DNA from: Boletus sp. NGJ | Lineage: Eukaryota > Basidiomycota > Agaricomycetes > Boletales > Boletaceae | Direction: 5' to 3' | Assembly: GCA_019096195.1 (NCBI GenBank) | Contig: JAGTXK010000194.1 | Coordinates: 1 to 60,810 of the forward strand | Length of the DNA: 60,810 nucleotides | Shown: positions 1 through 11,792 of the stretch, piece by piece | Layout: each line of letters opens with the position of its first letter | How positions within the stretch are numbered: the first letter of the stretch is position 1 | The notes under the pieces: generated by a model | The model's input: the letters and a program-made list of their open reading frames with translations, nothing else | The model's database searches: none | Told to the model about the DNA's origin: nothing | Made by a program: the position numbers and the translations under genes

Positions 1-335
1 GGTTGAGGGGCGTGTCGAAGGATGGGTTAAAAGCATTACTAGGCAGATTTATACTTGCAGGCCACTCTGGGAATCTTGTTCATCACGTACCAATACATTC
101 TAGCAGAAGGATCCGAATCACCAAGCTAACCCCATCCCTTTCTTGTCCATTTAATCGCTTCTGAAGCGACGTGATCGGCTGAACCATGGCCTGGTCCGCA
201 AACGTGAGCACGAACTGAGGAGGTCTCTGATTGAGTACCTTCCTGAACTTCCAAAGACGGAAAGTGTAGACGAACGTTTGATTCGGTGTCTACTAATCTG
301 GCTGTGCATCTAGACGATATTACCGGCATCGTACC
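1..335. repeat. Diverged second copy of the MFS transporter 5' region (partner at about 8794-9165)
   Basis: Seen directly: this stretch aligns in the same orientation with about 8794-9165, with many substitutions and small indels. The shared part includes a stretch encoding YLPELPK followed by ESV on the plus strand. In the right copy this stretch overlaps the first exon of the minus-strand MFS transporter. In the left copy the corresponding minus-strand frame is broken by stops, and the plus-strand frame shifts after the ESV motif. Inference: a decayed duplicate of the transporter start region. The rest of a second transporter may lie to the left of the window. Confidence 0.7.
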
Positions 336-702
336 TGGAACATCTCGTGTTAGCGCAGCCATGAAATTTTTTTAACAGAAGTGCTTCGTTCAAGGGCAGC
401 CTACTTACATAGCAGTCGATTGTCTGCTGCTCTTGAAGTACAGTCGACTTTCTCGTAATGTATATTAGCATTTCCTACACTCTCGGCAAAACCAACTAGT
501 GTAGCCATTCAGTGGGATACACAATCAAAAATAATTTTGATGGTGAAGATCATATCAGATTACACACCTCAAGAATTGAGATTATACTCGGTCAATTGCC
601 CTCAAAGCGAGACTCTTGACCATACCAGTATGGGTTGTCCGGTCATGGTGAGTACTATGGGGTTCACTGCTAGCTAGCACGTCACGGGTGCTGTAGGCCA
701 CC

Positions 703-2102
703 TTGCCACTGGCATCGTTTAAAGCGCTTAGCGGACTTGAATCAATGCCTGCCCTTCGACAGTCTGCCCGTCTGCGACAAAGGGCTCTTGAGAGCCTTAA
801 CGTAGCCAACCCTCCACCTCATCCAGCTGAAGATTCCACGCTGATCACCTGGGATAATGGTGGGGTGCCGCACACCGAGCAGCTCCTCTCGTGGCTACAG
901 TCCCATCCCGCTGATCGGGCGGTCCTTTTCCACGACGAGAAGCTCACTGATGAAGATGAACGATCGTCTGGACGCCTCAAGAACGACATCCACGCCGCCA
1001 TCGCTAACTTCATCTTCTCTACCTGTAGCAACTATTCCACAACGTATACTTCACACCCCGAGCAGTTTAGCAGCTCGGTCGCAAATCGTTTAACAACGTA
1101 GGTTTCATTTTAGCTTCGTTTGATTTGATCATACTGACAAAAGTAGTTTGAAGTCGAAGTACCATTCCTGTACCACTACTCTGAAATCGACGTGGCCCTG
1201 GCGTCAATCCAGGCGATGGACATACGGATTTGATTGGTAGGTCTGATCATCCACACATCTAATCCTCGATACTCAAATTACTAGACAAAGTCAAGGCCGA
1301 CTTCCCTTGGTTCGACGAATGCAACGCGCTATGAGCCGGAAATCCTTCTAACGACGAAAGACAGTCCAGTTCAGCCCCAACCGGCAACACCAACACGCGT
1401 ACCACCGACTTTCTCTCCTCCCTGGAGGAACCAGGGGATCTCGACAACGAGGACGAGATGGAGTTTCATGATGGCGGTGAGCCCTCCATTACCGCTGATT
1501 TCGATGTGGAGGATGAAGAAACGGATGTCGAAGAAGACGATTATGGGCAGGACGAGGGTTTCTATGACGGCCCATCCACTGGCAGCAGTGATGTATACAG
1601 TGGCGAGTATGATGGTGGTGGATACGACGAAGAAATGGAGGAACGCCGGAGCTTCCACCCGTTCACACTCGGCCAACAACACTCGTGTGCTCTCCAAGAC
1701 TCGAACACCGTCGTCAGAGGTCGCACCACCTTCCGAATGGCGGCCCACCCATATCGCCCTCGTGCCCCAACCGCCACCACCTCATCAACGAAGGACAAGA
1801 ATGTGCTCTCGCGAATCAGGTCCGAGATCGCGGGTAAACTTGACCAGTTGAACGAGGGAATAAAGGACCGACGCGTCGTGTCGATGATGCTGAAGGCCGA
1901 GCGCTACAATATGAAAATCAATTACCATTCACGCGGAAGGGAGCCGGATTTCCTCAAGGCCGAGCACGAACGCGAGCGGGTAGACGCCGAATTGACTCAT
2001 CGCCGCCAACAAGAGTCGAAGCAAAGGGAAATTGAGCACGAGAAGATGAAGCTCCAGCTCGCCGAACTAGAAACCCAGCAACTGGTGTTGAAGATCAATT
2101 AG
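703..2102 (+). pseudogene. Hypothetical gene of an expanded agaricomycete-type family, broken
   Basis: The reading begins around 703-1101. It contains the segment HTEQLLSWLQSHPADRAVLF, then a helical stretch ending in SSVANRLT, followed by a probable intron from 1099. The frame resumes with KVKADFPWFDECNAL, hits an in-frame TGA at 1332-1334 where related genes would have Trp (TGG), and continues open to the stop at 2100-2102. The ATG at 1458 lies in this same frame, so the 214-codon stretch after it is the C-terminal half: an acidic linker followed by a charged helix rich in Glu, Arg and Lys. The order (N-terminal WLQ..HP motif, DFPW motif, acidic linker, basic coiled coil) resembles a multi-copy hypothetical family I remember from Agaricomycetes. 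Function unknown. Exon borders between 1101 and 1264 do not resolve cleanly, which fits a pseudogene. No ATG is visible for the first segment. Confidence 0.5.
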
Positions 2103-2651
2103 CAGAACTTCAACAGGGCAAACAAAGGGGTCTTGATGCGGTCTAGTGTCCCTCTAAGTTCGTCGTCGTCATGCTTCGTTTGTGGTCACATCACGACGGT
2201 GGAGGCCTGAGCAAGGCCATTAAATGTGAAGTTTGTCTTTGACACTTTCAGAATCACCGAGCCGAGTGTGTCGTCGAGTAATAGATATATGCTCTTCACT
2301 CCTACTTACCTGCAATGAAGGTCTCCAGTTAATCATATATAAGGACCAAGCACGAGGACTATAGCAGTATCACCCTTCCACAAGCTTTGCTATTTTGCAT
2401 TCTATCCATAACAATTCGGAAATCTGGTGCTATACATTTAGTGTAACTGTGTTGATGCCTACGGTAGTACCAGTACCGTTGACGTCTAGATCTCGTCTGT
2501 CTACACTGCAGACAGATCAATACAATCATACATACACATCTAATTCTGAACATAACAAACGGCGATTGTAGAGTATCGCAAGGTGTAAAAGAGGATGACC
2601 TCCGGAACGAAGAGCTCGATCTACAAACCAGTCAGCCCAATCTAAAAACAG
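2103..2651. other. Gene-free interval
   Basis: No coherent reading frame. It separates two genes facing each other: the plus-strand hypothetical gene ending at 2102 and the minus-strand reductase ending at 2652. It must hold both 3' ends. I see no repeat or RNA gene in it. Confidence 0.6.
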
Positions 2652-4790
2652 TCACCATCCAAAGACTCTAGTGAACACGAAAATTTGTTTGTCAGTCTGG
2701 GGTTTATTATTCGCGGAGATGTAGAACAGACGCACTCCTCGTGGAACTGAATGCCACCAATGGCTTTCTTCGAGTTAACATCAAATACCCGCAGGGTGTG
2801 AGCCACGTCCTTGGCAAGCGAAGTGGGGCCACAAACTGCGACGAATGCACCATGCGCGTCACCTTTGCCCATCATGGACGTAGCAAATCTGTCCAGCAGC
2901 TTCCCGATGTCCGGACGCCCAGGAGCGAGGGTGATGCCAGGCGGGAGTAAAAGCCCTTCAAAGGAACGGGTAGTACTACGGGTGTAGAAAACCGAGACGC
3001 GAAGTCTATCGGGACTGCATCGAGATATAAGTGCAGCAAAGAGAGGGATAAAATTTTTCAAAGCAGCTGGTAGAACAGCTCAGCTCATTGGAAGCATACA
3101 CAAAGGGGAACGAAACAAACCTGGGTCAGGGATGCTCCAGATGACTTCGATAACTCTGGTCCTGCTTCTATCACCGGCCAGTACGAGATCTTGCACCGCA
3201 GATAACGCGAACGTCACACCACTGCCGCCAATTATGAACATCGCCCCTGAGTAGTTCGGAATCGTGATATCACCGACACCGCCTATTAAACCCGATTCTG
3301 TCTCCATGGTAGACCCGACGATTTCTGGGACGTACCATACGGTCCTTCGACCATCACTTTGACCCTTCCTTCAGGCTTCTGGCCCTGCTCACCAGATGCA
3401 GTCGCCTGCGCCATCTCGTACAGTTTTCCTGTCCAATTTCCCGTATTTTTGCACATCAAAACCAAGCCTTCCTCCGTGTTAGTTGCGCTAGCAACAGTGA
3501 ACGGGTGTACCTCGGTCATCCCCCAAAGACCCATGGCAGCGGAGAGGACACGCAGACGAACATGTTGACCAGCACGCCAACCAGTGTTCAGGGAAGGGAT
3601 ATCTACTTGAGTGAGTCCCAATTCTGGGATTGTTCGAAGGGTTGCAGTGGTAAAGCGGGTCTTGATAGCACGAATAATGTGGTCAAGTCCATAGACAACG
3701 GAACCTGCGATAACGTAAGGGACACAGGCCTGTTGGTGGTAACATGCCTACAGTATAGTAACAGTCAGTTGGGCAAGTGGAGGCGGGTATAAACTACCTA
3801 CAGCGACCAATGCCACGATCAATCCCACAACGTGCGTTCCGAAGAACAGGTTGTAAGTTTTCGTCCGGACATACCGTATTGAGAAGAAACCGAGAAGATC
3901 CAAACAGACTAGAGTGACGATGCCCCAGCGAATATACGGCTGGGAAATCTGCTGTGAGACGTCGCCCGCCAAACTCCATTGGTATACTGTGAAAACACAG
4001 ACACACAAGACGGATCTGAGATTAACTTTGCCCACATACGTGGTTAGGGGTTACGACATACTATAGCCAATGGCATGGACGTTTGCCCCAATCACCATCA
4101 AGCGTCCAACATGACGATGAAGAAAATTGAGCTGGGCGAAATGTCAACTCAGCTGCTCCAGTTTTGAATCGATTTTGAAACACGAACCTTCTCGTACCCA
4201 ACACCGACCAGCAGCCCAATTAAATTATTCTTCGTAGCGAGTGCATACACGAAGGGAATTTGAGACGCAATAACCCACCCAGAGCGAGAGGGGTCAGTGA
4301 ATGGATTCGATCCATAAAACGCAGCGTAAAAGACTGCGGCGGTATATCCCGCCATCAAGAGGACCTGCACAGCAGTGTAATTCTCAAGGACGCGATATTG
4401 CATAAAACTTGCTGCGGGGTGCCTAAGCGAGAAGTGCATAGGAAAGTGCCAGGGTTGTTTGAGCGCCGTAGTTGATTCAAGACTAGGGATGGTAGATTCT
4501 AGGGATCCTTTCTCTGTGGGTTGCAGGGTCACTCCTGGTGGGGACCGGTGCGTCCCGGATTGCATGCCGGAGCGTAGGAGATAACCCTGGAATAAATCTG
4601 AACGATTATTCGCAATGTACACCAGTGTACGGGGAGCATTCAATACGGAAAAGACGAAGATAATGACGAGGATGAACATATCCAAGTAATACACCAAGGT
4701 GCTGGGATCTTGAGTTGTAGAAGCCGAAGCCGAAGACGAAGACGAAGAAGGGGTAAATCCTGCTAACTGCATGATTGTTGGAATGGTCAT
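2652..4790 (-). CDS. Ferric reductase / NADPH-oxidase-type transmembrane reductase, seven exons
   Basis: Minus-strand exons read by eye: 4790-4188, 4131-4062, 3986-3802, 3747-3336, 3282-3121, 3066-2736, 2667-2652. All introns are GT-AG, 53-75 nt, and the joined length (1779 nt) is a multiple of three, giving 592 aa. Order: an N-terminal membrane segment after a Ser-rich stretch; several membrane helices with NFLHRHVGRL and HAIGYIYQW (haem-binding ferric reductase core); the FAD-binding motif HPFTVAS; EGPYGG; the NADPH-binding motif IIGGSGVTFAL; a CGP motif; and the C-terminal end EEVFGW typical of fungal FRE proteins. Role in the family: moves electrons from NADPH through FAD and haem across the plasma membrane to reduce Fe(III) or Cu(II) for uptake. 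The start is the first ATG in exon 1 (4790); an additional upstream exon is possible. The last exon is only 16 nt. Confidence 0.88.
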
Positions 4791-6967
4791 TCCAAGTGAA
4801 TGTCTGAAAAGGAGAGGGTCAAAAGGCCTGAAGAGCACCGATGAGTCGAGGGTAGCAGCCCAATTGGCACAGGATATACCAGTTGCCTCCGAAGCTGATG
4901 ATCAACGACGACCGGAACAACCTGCGGAGGAAGGAAAGAGGGGCAAAGAGATAGGACATTCAGGATGCCGTCTTTATGGGATTCAAGCACCATGGTGTGC
5001 CGGCAGTCCTGCCACCGAAGGGAACGGAAATATCCATATGACGCCTGGTGAAACCGTCCCAACCAATGCAGGACCAGTTCAGGGAAGCGGAGCTTAGATC
5101 TGCCTGACTTGAGGTCGAAATGTCAATGCGGACTGAGAAACTTTGTTAAATTATACGTTCTCCCGAGTTTATGTGTGGTATCGCCGGCCGCCTACGGGGG
5201 CGATGGTGCTGCGGAACGCTGCGTGTTGTATCACATTACCACTAAACTGCTCGAAGTCCGACAAATGCAAATGGCTGTGGATGTACGAGAGTCGAGTTAG
5301 AGATTTCCGGATAGCGGCGATCCGGATCCCTGATCGCGGTGTGGGATAACAACTTTTGGAGAGGGAAGAGATAGTGAGAAAGGGCGAGTGTATTCCTTTG
5401 TCTGTTTGGTCCGTCTGGGGAAATTAGCGGGGACTCGGATGAGGGTAAGATCGATAACATCGTTACGAGGGCGTGTCAACGTGTTGCATGTACACGTTGG
5501 TGCAAAGCACACCTGCATACCAACACATGCACAGCTTCAGCGGCCCAAGATTGTCGCGGACTCTCTTTCCAAGCCCTGAGTAGAGTTACGGCTTTATAAC
5601 TGGTGGCTGCTGCGGCTAGCTGCAGAACGGTGAGCGGCCTGGGCCGTTTTTCGCTGTGCGTAGCTTATGATAATGTTTGTTTGTGCGTGGAATAAATCTG
5701 CTAGAGCAAAGAAAACTTGCTAAAATTGAGATGTGAGTTAATATGGGACCAAGTTGCCACGTCCGAGTCTGAGTTGCACCTGTTAGCAAAGCACTAACTA
5801 CTAATAAGACTAGCGGTAATTAACTTACTAATAATTAAGGGCGTGCTCAAAGCACTGAGCCTGTTTCGTTTTCGTTACTGTGTATGGATACCTACACGTC
5901 GAGCGCGTTCGGCAGCCAGTTTCGCACTTTCATTTCACTTTGAATTCGTGCTAGCATCTGCTCCCATTGTCATTACACTTAGCCTAGTTCCCACGGCCTC
6001 AAGAGACAAGATATTCCGAATGAGAAGGCTCCTCGTAACACCAAGTGGTGCTCCACAGACGACGGAAGACCTTCTTGATGAGTCTTGAAATGCTTCGTAT
6101 GCCAATAGTGTGCTGATCACTCTTTGATGCGTTGATTTACAGATGTGTGGACATGGGTTATGACTCCAAGCAGTTTTTTGGCTCATTGTCTCGTCCGGAC
6201 GTGGGATATTCAAAATGAAACCAAACGGACGCAAACGGCTGCGGAACTGGCCCTGAGCACTGACTCCACCATTATTAATCCCCATGGAGACAAGACTCCT
6301 CACCGGGCAAGGAACAAACATGAGCGCGATGAGAACTTGGAGTCCCTGGGCCGTGCTTCCAGCACTGAGCCCTTTTTTGTTTTTCATGACGGACAGTTCA
6401 GATGTCAATGCGTCGCCAGGGCAGCTCGGGCGCTATGCGCTTGCAATTTCCGTAGTGAGCAGGAACTCGCAGGCTGGGTGCTCGCCGACGAGAGCCTGAA
6501 GGGTTGACAATTCATGCAAACTTGGGTTTTGTTGCATGCAAAGACGGTAATTACCGTACTGTAACTATGGGGAGTTTTGCAATGACCATCCCGCATGCCG
6601 TGGATAATCAATTTCCGAGCGGTCATTCCAGCGACCCTCCCAGCCTGAAGGGACCACTAAGTGATAAGCCCCACGAGTTGTAGCTCACTATGTGGGAGCC
6701 ATCTTCGTGCGTGGGTTCCGAGGAAATGGCTGTATCTGGAACTTCAAGGCAAGATGCGATGAATGGCGCCTGTGGCAGGTGAAAAACTGTCAATTTAAAC
6801 AACAGTTGTATTTCCGGGTTACAAGTGTATCATTGGATGTTTTGGAACCTGGTACTACCACGAACTGGGATAGTACAAGGTTTGTGTTCTAAGAGATTGG
6901 ATTGGATTCAGAGATCGTGACGAATCGTAAAGTAGATCATCAAGTGCTAGTGACCTGGAGGGTTCTT
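4791..6967. other. Intergenic region between reductase and transporter
   Basis: Upstream of the reductase start and downstream of the transporter stop. Several frames of 60-157 codons are open on both strands (the longest about 5935-6408, minus), but they show no recognisable domain, no consistent exon pattern and overlap one another. The reductase promoter should lie in 4791-5600. I could not assign specific sites. A GC-rich palindromic patch (about 5636-5650, cggcctgggccg) is the only local structure noted. Confidence 0.5.
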
Positions 6968-8910
6968 CTAGTTGGAAGAGCCAGTTCCACCGTACGTGGG
7001 TTGGGGGAGTTGACTCATGAGCGGTGCGACAGCATCGAAGCAGGGTGCCGAATCAGAGACATCAATAACATCCTGTTTCGCCCATCTACTTGCTGCACGT
7101 AGATTTCTTCCATAGAACAGTAGGATCAGGGCCATAGGGAACCCAATGCAACTGATGCAGGCCAGCAATAGGCTGGCGTTACGGATCCCGAAATGACTGT
7201 ACAATGGAGCACCCAAGCTGGGAAAAATCGTGGACACCACGTTACGAACAGCACAGTTCGCGGCGATTACGGAGGCTGATCGGGTCGGATAGAGGTCCAT
7301 GTAGTAGTTGAACAACGACAGCTGCACAAGAGTCATGCCAATGCCCACTGGAACGCCTGACAAAGCTGGAACAAGCCAGTGGATGTCTGGGTGGGCAGAA
7401 AACGCGAACCAGAACATGCCAATGGGTGTGAAGAGTGATGAGAGTGAGACACCTGGAAGACGCCCTTCTGGTGGAATCTCTTTTTTGCCGCGAGACTGGA
7501 CAAAGATTGCATGTCGGTGAGCTTCGTACTGGGGCTTGAGGACACGGAAGTAGATAAGGACCCCAAGGAGATTTCCGAGACAGGGTGCAATGAATACCAA
7601 GTTGGCATGTTGACGAGACATGGAGTAATGTGACTTGTAGACGTGCGGGTACGCCTACACGACAAAGTGTGAGATGGGGTGAAAATGAAATATTGCTCGA
7701 TGAACTTACTTCGAGAAGTAGGAACAAAAGGCCGTAGACGAATGCATGATAGAGTGTGGTCCATGTGACAATTGGCTCACATCGGAGCATTGCTGAGTAA
7801 AAGGTCAGCGTTGAATGATCGTGTCAAACCAATCGAACAGAACTAGACCTACTGATTGGTGTCAGAAGTGCATCCCTCCAGATGACTGATGGTTGATCTG
7901 GAATACACCCCTTGCGAGCACCCGATCCTTGTTCTCTGGCAATTCTTCTCCGTATCGCATTTACTTCAGTTTCTGGAAGACAAATCACCACGGCTGTGAC
8001 GATCGCAGCCCATATAGCAATACACGCCATCAGCCAGCGCCAGTGAACAATAGCACCAAGCAGTGACGATGGCACAGGACCAATTGTCGGTGCACCTTGG
8101 AGAACAACCGTGAATAGGGCTACAAGCGAGCCTCGCTCGTCGGGATTGAACAAGTCCGCAAGAGATCCGCCGTAGATAGCAAAGACGGCAGACCCGATGA
8201 GACCTGCTAATGCACGACAACCTAACAAGGAGACCATCGTCGGGGACAACGCGGCAGCCAGGGTGAAGACTACAGCAAGTCAGTAAGCACTGATTAACAT
8301 TAACAACCGCGAAGGGAATTACAAACGAAGCCTACGGATGCACCGATGTAGACAGGTCGGCGGCCATAGAGCTCACTCAAAGGGCCACCGATCAGAGGTC
8401 CAAAAATTGAACCCTGACAGGATATTATGAAGCGGGGAAACGGTACAACGACGTGGATGCTTACAAAGTTGAAGAGGCCAACACCAAGCGTAGCAACGAA
8501 GTCTGTTGTGTGGAAGTGCTCTTGGATCTGTTGCTGCATGCCTGACTGTAGCTGGGTCAGGCACAATCGTGAATTACAGATGAAGTTGTCCGCTCACATA
8601 GAAGGTGGGGGCAACATCACTGAAGGGGGTATATTGTGAGTGCTCAGTCGACATAACCGACAAAACAGAACACCAACATAGGTGCGAGCAAATTCCATAT
8701 GACAAGTGCAATCATCCATCGTCGCCACTTGCCCCATTGCCGAGGATCTTGCTCAGCGGTTAGCACACAGGGTGAGATCTGGGACATGTATGTGGGTTGA
8801 GAGGCGTGCCGAAGGATGGGTTGAGACGTTACTGGGCAGATTTTTTTATACTTTGCAGGCCACGCTGGCCCATCTTGTTCACGTACCAACTGAATAAGTT
8901 CTAGATCCAT
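6968..8910 (-). CDS. Major facilitator superfamily transporter, DHA1-type drug/polyamine H+ antiporter
   Basis: Minus-strand exons: first exon 8910 to about 8660 (3' border uncertain), then 8551-8465, 8413-8323, 8269-7853, 7792-7710 and 7654-6968. Phases agree from 8551 to the stop. The N-terminus has DPRQWGKWRRW, the usual cytosolic lead into helix 1. It is followed by QIQEHF, VATLGVGLF, and the DHA1 signature SELYGRRPVY in the loop between helices 2 and 3. Then come helices with GCRALAGLIGSAVFAIYGG and LADLFNPDERG, the central loop with WRDALLTPI, the LLLEAYPHVY helix, and the C-terminal six helices with YYMDLYPTRSASV. Family role: proton-coupled export of drugs, polyamines or related small molecules at the plasma membrane. 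The ATG at 8910 was chosen as the first in frame. Its 5' region is duplicated at the left window edge. Confidence 0.85.
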
Positions 8911-9033
8911 CACCAAGCTAGCCTCATTCTTTTATTCATCATTTGGTCGCTTGTGAAACGACGTAATCGGCTGCACAAGATTGGCCGCGTCTAGCGTGGG
9001 CAGCGAGTACTTGTTCGCCTCACGCTATAGTGC

Positions 9034-9243
9034 ATGTGCACTGCAGCTGAGGAGGTTATGAGTGAGTACCTTCCCGAACTTCCGAAAGCGGAAAGTGTGA
9101 AACGAACATTTGATTCATTGTCTTCTCATCCGGCTGCACATTTAGAGGATGTTGCCGGCACCCTCCTTGCGCCATTTGACATAGTACTCGGAACAGCGGA
9201 AGGAATCGAAGCTCTCGTCGGTTCTTCCACAACCAACGTTTAG
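9034..9243 (+). other. Short unrecognised reading frame, partly conserved in the left-edge copy
   Basis: Plus-strand frame of about 69 codons with YLPELPKAESVKRTFDSLS. The same peptide start, with a frameshift, is encoded near 230-330 in the diverged duplicate, so the stretch is at least ancestral to both copies. No domain recognised. It may be a gene fragment divergently placed from the transporter, or simply shared upstream DNA. Confidence 0.3.
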
Positions 9244-9462
9244 TTGACAAACGGAGATATGCGAATCCCAAGCCCACATCGCCAAGCAGCCGAACTCCTC
9301 GTCAGAGTAACGCCATCAATTTCCCTGAGTCCACAAATTGCTCAAGGTTCAATTCACAGTTCCCACTTGCCTATCATCAAGCTTCAACCTCTTCCCAGGC
9401 ATTTTTCAACCCAGGCTCCAGCAAGGTGCTCCAGCAGTGTCATCAGGACGAAAAAGCATGGC

Positions 9463-9556
9463 AGCAGCTGGTAGTTCAGTGGTTAGTGCAGGCGCAGAGC
9501 CTCATGCATGCTGGTGATGGTAGGGAGTCGACTCGTGGGATCGAACCACATCAAAG
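9463..9556 (+). repeat. tRNA-like sequence, possible SINE head
   Basis: Contains an RNA polymerase III A-box-like string (tagttcagtggttag, near 9472) and, about 65 nt later, a B-box-like string (gatcgaacc, near 9541). Spacing and order are those of a tRNA or tRNA-derived SINE. I could not fold a full cloverleaf, so a functional tRNA is unlikely. Confidence 0.3.
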
Positions 9557-9619
9557 AAAACGTACCAGAGTCTCTTTTGGTGTTGGGCCACCAGGATACA
9601 TGGTCTGGGGTCCGAACTG

Positions 9620-10343
9620 ATGTGGTTCGGGTCATGCTTGAGTGGGCAACAATATTGATGTGTTGCCATTGATTATTTGAGCCGGAAATGCTCCCAAGCT
9701 TATTGGCGTCATCTAGTAAAGGTAAAGTACAGTTGGATCATGACGTAAGTGGGGGGGCTATGCACCCGTGGGTATTGCGATCGGAGGACAACTACACCTC
9801 CAAATCAAACTGACGTCTAGTGGACATCAAAATTGGTTTATGTCAGGCTGATGATTTCTGTTGACTGTTTGGTGAGCAACTTGCCAAACATGGACACCAC
9901 CACTTGCCACACATAATCTATTTGTCTGCTCAATGAAATGATACAACCCTGATACCCCTATATATTTACCAATCCTCACTACACCTTGCACCACCTATAG
10001 ATGATACTCTTGTCCACCACCAACCAAACTCCATCCTTGTTATGATTCATTCCTATCTCTATCTTTTCTTTCCTCTTTCTTTGTCCTCTTCACTGTCTCT
10101 GCTCATTGGACCTCACATCAGCCTGTCTAGCATCTGGAAAAAAAAAGTGGGCTGGTAGTAACTCTAGTTGCTATATAGACTACATAGTATTGTGTAGTAA
10201 TTACTGCATCTAGGGTTTCTATGTAATACTATATAATAACAACTGTGTCTGGAATTTTCTATATTGCACTACATAGTAAACGAAACAACTTCAGGTACTA
10301 CACAGGTAGTGGTATAACCTGTCAACACTACCAAGTCTACTGG
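9620..10343. other. AT-rich gene-free DNA
   Basis: No coherent coding frame. Short imperfect repeats of ctatgtagt/actacatag type occur near 10170-10280. Probably old repeat DNA preceding the solo LTR. Confidence 0.5.
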
Positions 10344-10348
10344 GTCTA

Positions 10349-11444
10349 TGAAACGATCACTCATTATACCACCTATTTATTAGCACCCCTACCTACACTT
10401 TCGCACTACCACAGATGATACACTCACCTACCTCACCCAAACTCCATCCTAGCCTAACCCCGCATACACCTAGAGTAGCCACCTATCGTATCCTCCCCCA
10501 TACGATACACCGTGCCACCGACTACACCCACGTATGCTTTTGCTAGCAGTACCCTAGTTGTATCCGTTACACCATGACACCAAGTAGCCTCACGGCTAAA
10601 CCACGGCTTCACAGCCACAAGCACAGGCCCGCACGCCTATAAACTACGCCTCCCCCGTGGACCTACCTGATGCAGTGCTCGGTAGCCACACTGTGCATCA
10701 CGATGCCCTGTACGATGACAAGAACCCCCTTGTCACGTATACGCTCGTCACATGCACGTCACCCGTAGACAGTACCTGACGCAGTGCTCGGTACACTACA
10801 CAAGTACTAATCAGGAGCCCGCCTCCAGATCCCTGAATCCCCCGCTCACCCCGATCCCTGGCTCACGCCATAGATCACGCCCGATGGTACCCCATGGCAC
10901 ACTACACCAAGTACTAATCAAGCCCATGCTAGATTAACCCAAGTACTGATCAAGCAGATGTCAGATCACAACCCCTAGACAAGACCCAATCTATCACCCA
11001 ATATGATCTCGTCTCGATACCAGATCCAACGATCACCCCATGCGATGCCTTATGCATCACCCTTCCATTTCTTCTTTCATTTCTCGCTCCCATTCCTATC
11101 TATTAGTTCCCCATTAGACACATCACACGTAGCCACGCCTAGAGCGTTCTGGACTACCCTTCACTTACATGCATATACCACACGCATCTCATTCCATCGC
11201 TTCTCTCTTTTGCTATTGGACACTAACATTCCCTCATTCCTGTGATGTCATACCCAGTACCCTATGACGTCATAGCATAGCACGGTCCGTGCGCCACTAC
11301 TGGTAGTATATAAGTAGCCAGTAGAGTACCATGTTTCCCCTAGCCTTGAAATTGCCTTTCTCTCTGTCGCATATTGCTTTAGTTAGCAACACTTCAGATA
11401 TTAGGTCTAGGTTTCTTTCTTCCGTTCATTGAAGGTTCCTTTCA
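10349..11444 (+). mobile_element. Solo LTR (1,096 bp)
   Basis: Begins TGAAACGATC and ends TCCTTTCA. It is flanked on both sides by the 5-bp duplication gtcta (10344-10348 and 11445-11449). Near its 3' part are a TATA-like string (agtatataagtagcc, about 11307) and the string ccttgaaattgcctttct, which resembles the transcript-start region of the Gypsy-1 LTR (cttggaattgcctttct). The TG...CA ends, 5-bp TSD and absence of coding sequence support a solo LTR left by LTR-LTR recombination. Part of its left half (near 10463) is also similar to 39762. Confidence 0.7.
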
Positions 11445-11792
11445 GTCTACCCAAGTCTGAGATCCTGTGAGAACTGGTTCTTGGCTGGTACCCTCAGGTA
11501 TGGTGAGATCTCAACCCAGCAGGTTTTGGATGCTGAGATCTAGTGATGTTGTGGGCTGGGCCTGAAGCCCTGAAGCCCTGGTACCAGGCCTTATTTAGGC
11601 CAGGCCCAAGTCCTGGGCTCAGGCCCTGGCTTTTTAGTATAAGAATATATTATTAATTATTAATTATACTATAGTGGATGGTATTTAATAATAGTGTCAG
11701 ACATGGAAACATCCGGAAAACTATAACATTATATCAGCCACACATAGTGCACCACCGTAGATTCAGGTCCAAATTTTTAACTACAACACTAT

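Noticed and set aside
5935-6408. Minus-strand frame of 157 codons between the reductase and the transporter
   Set aside because: No domain, overlapped by equally long frames on the other strand; not supported as a gene.
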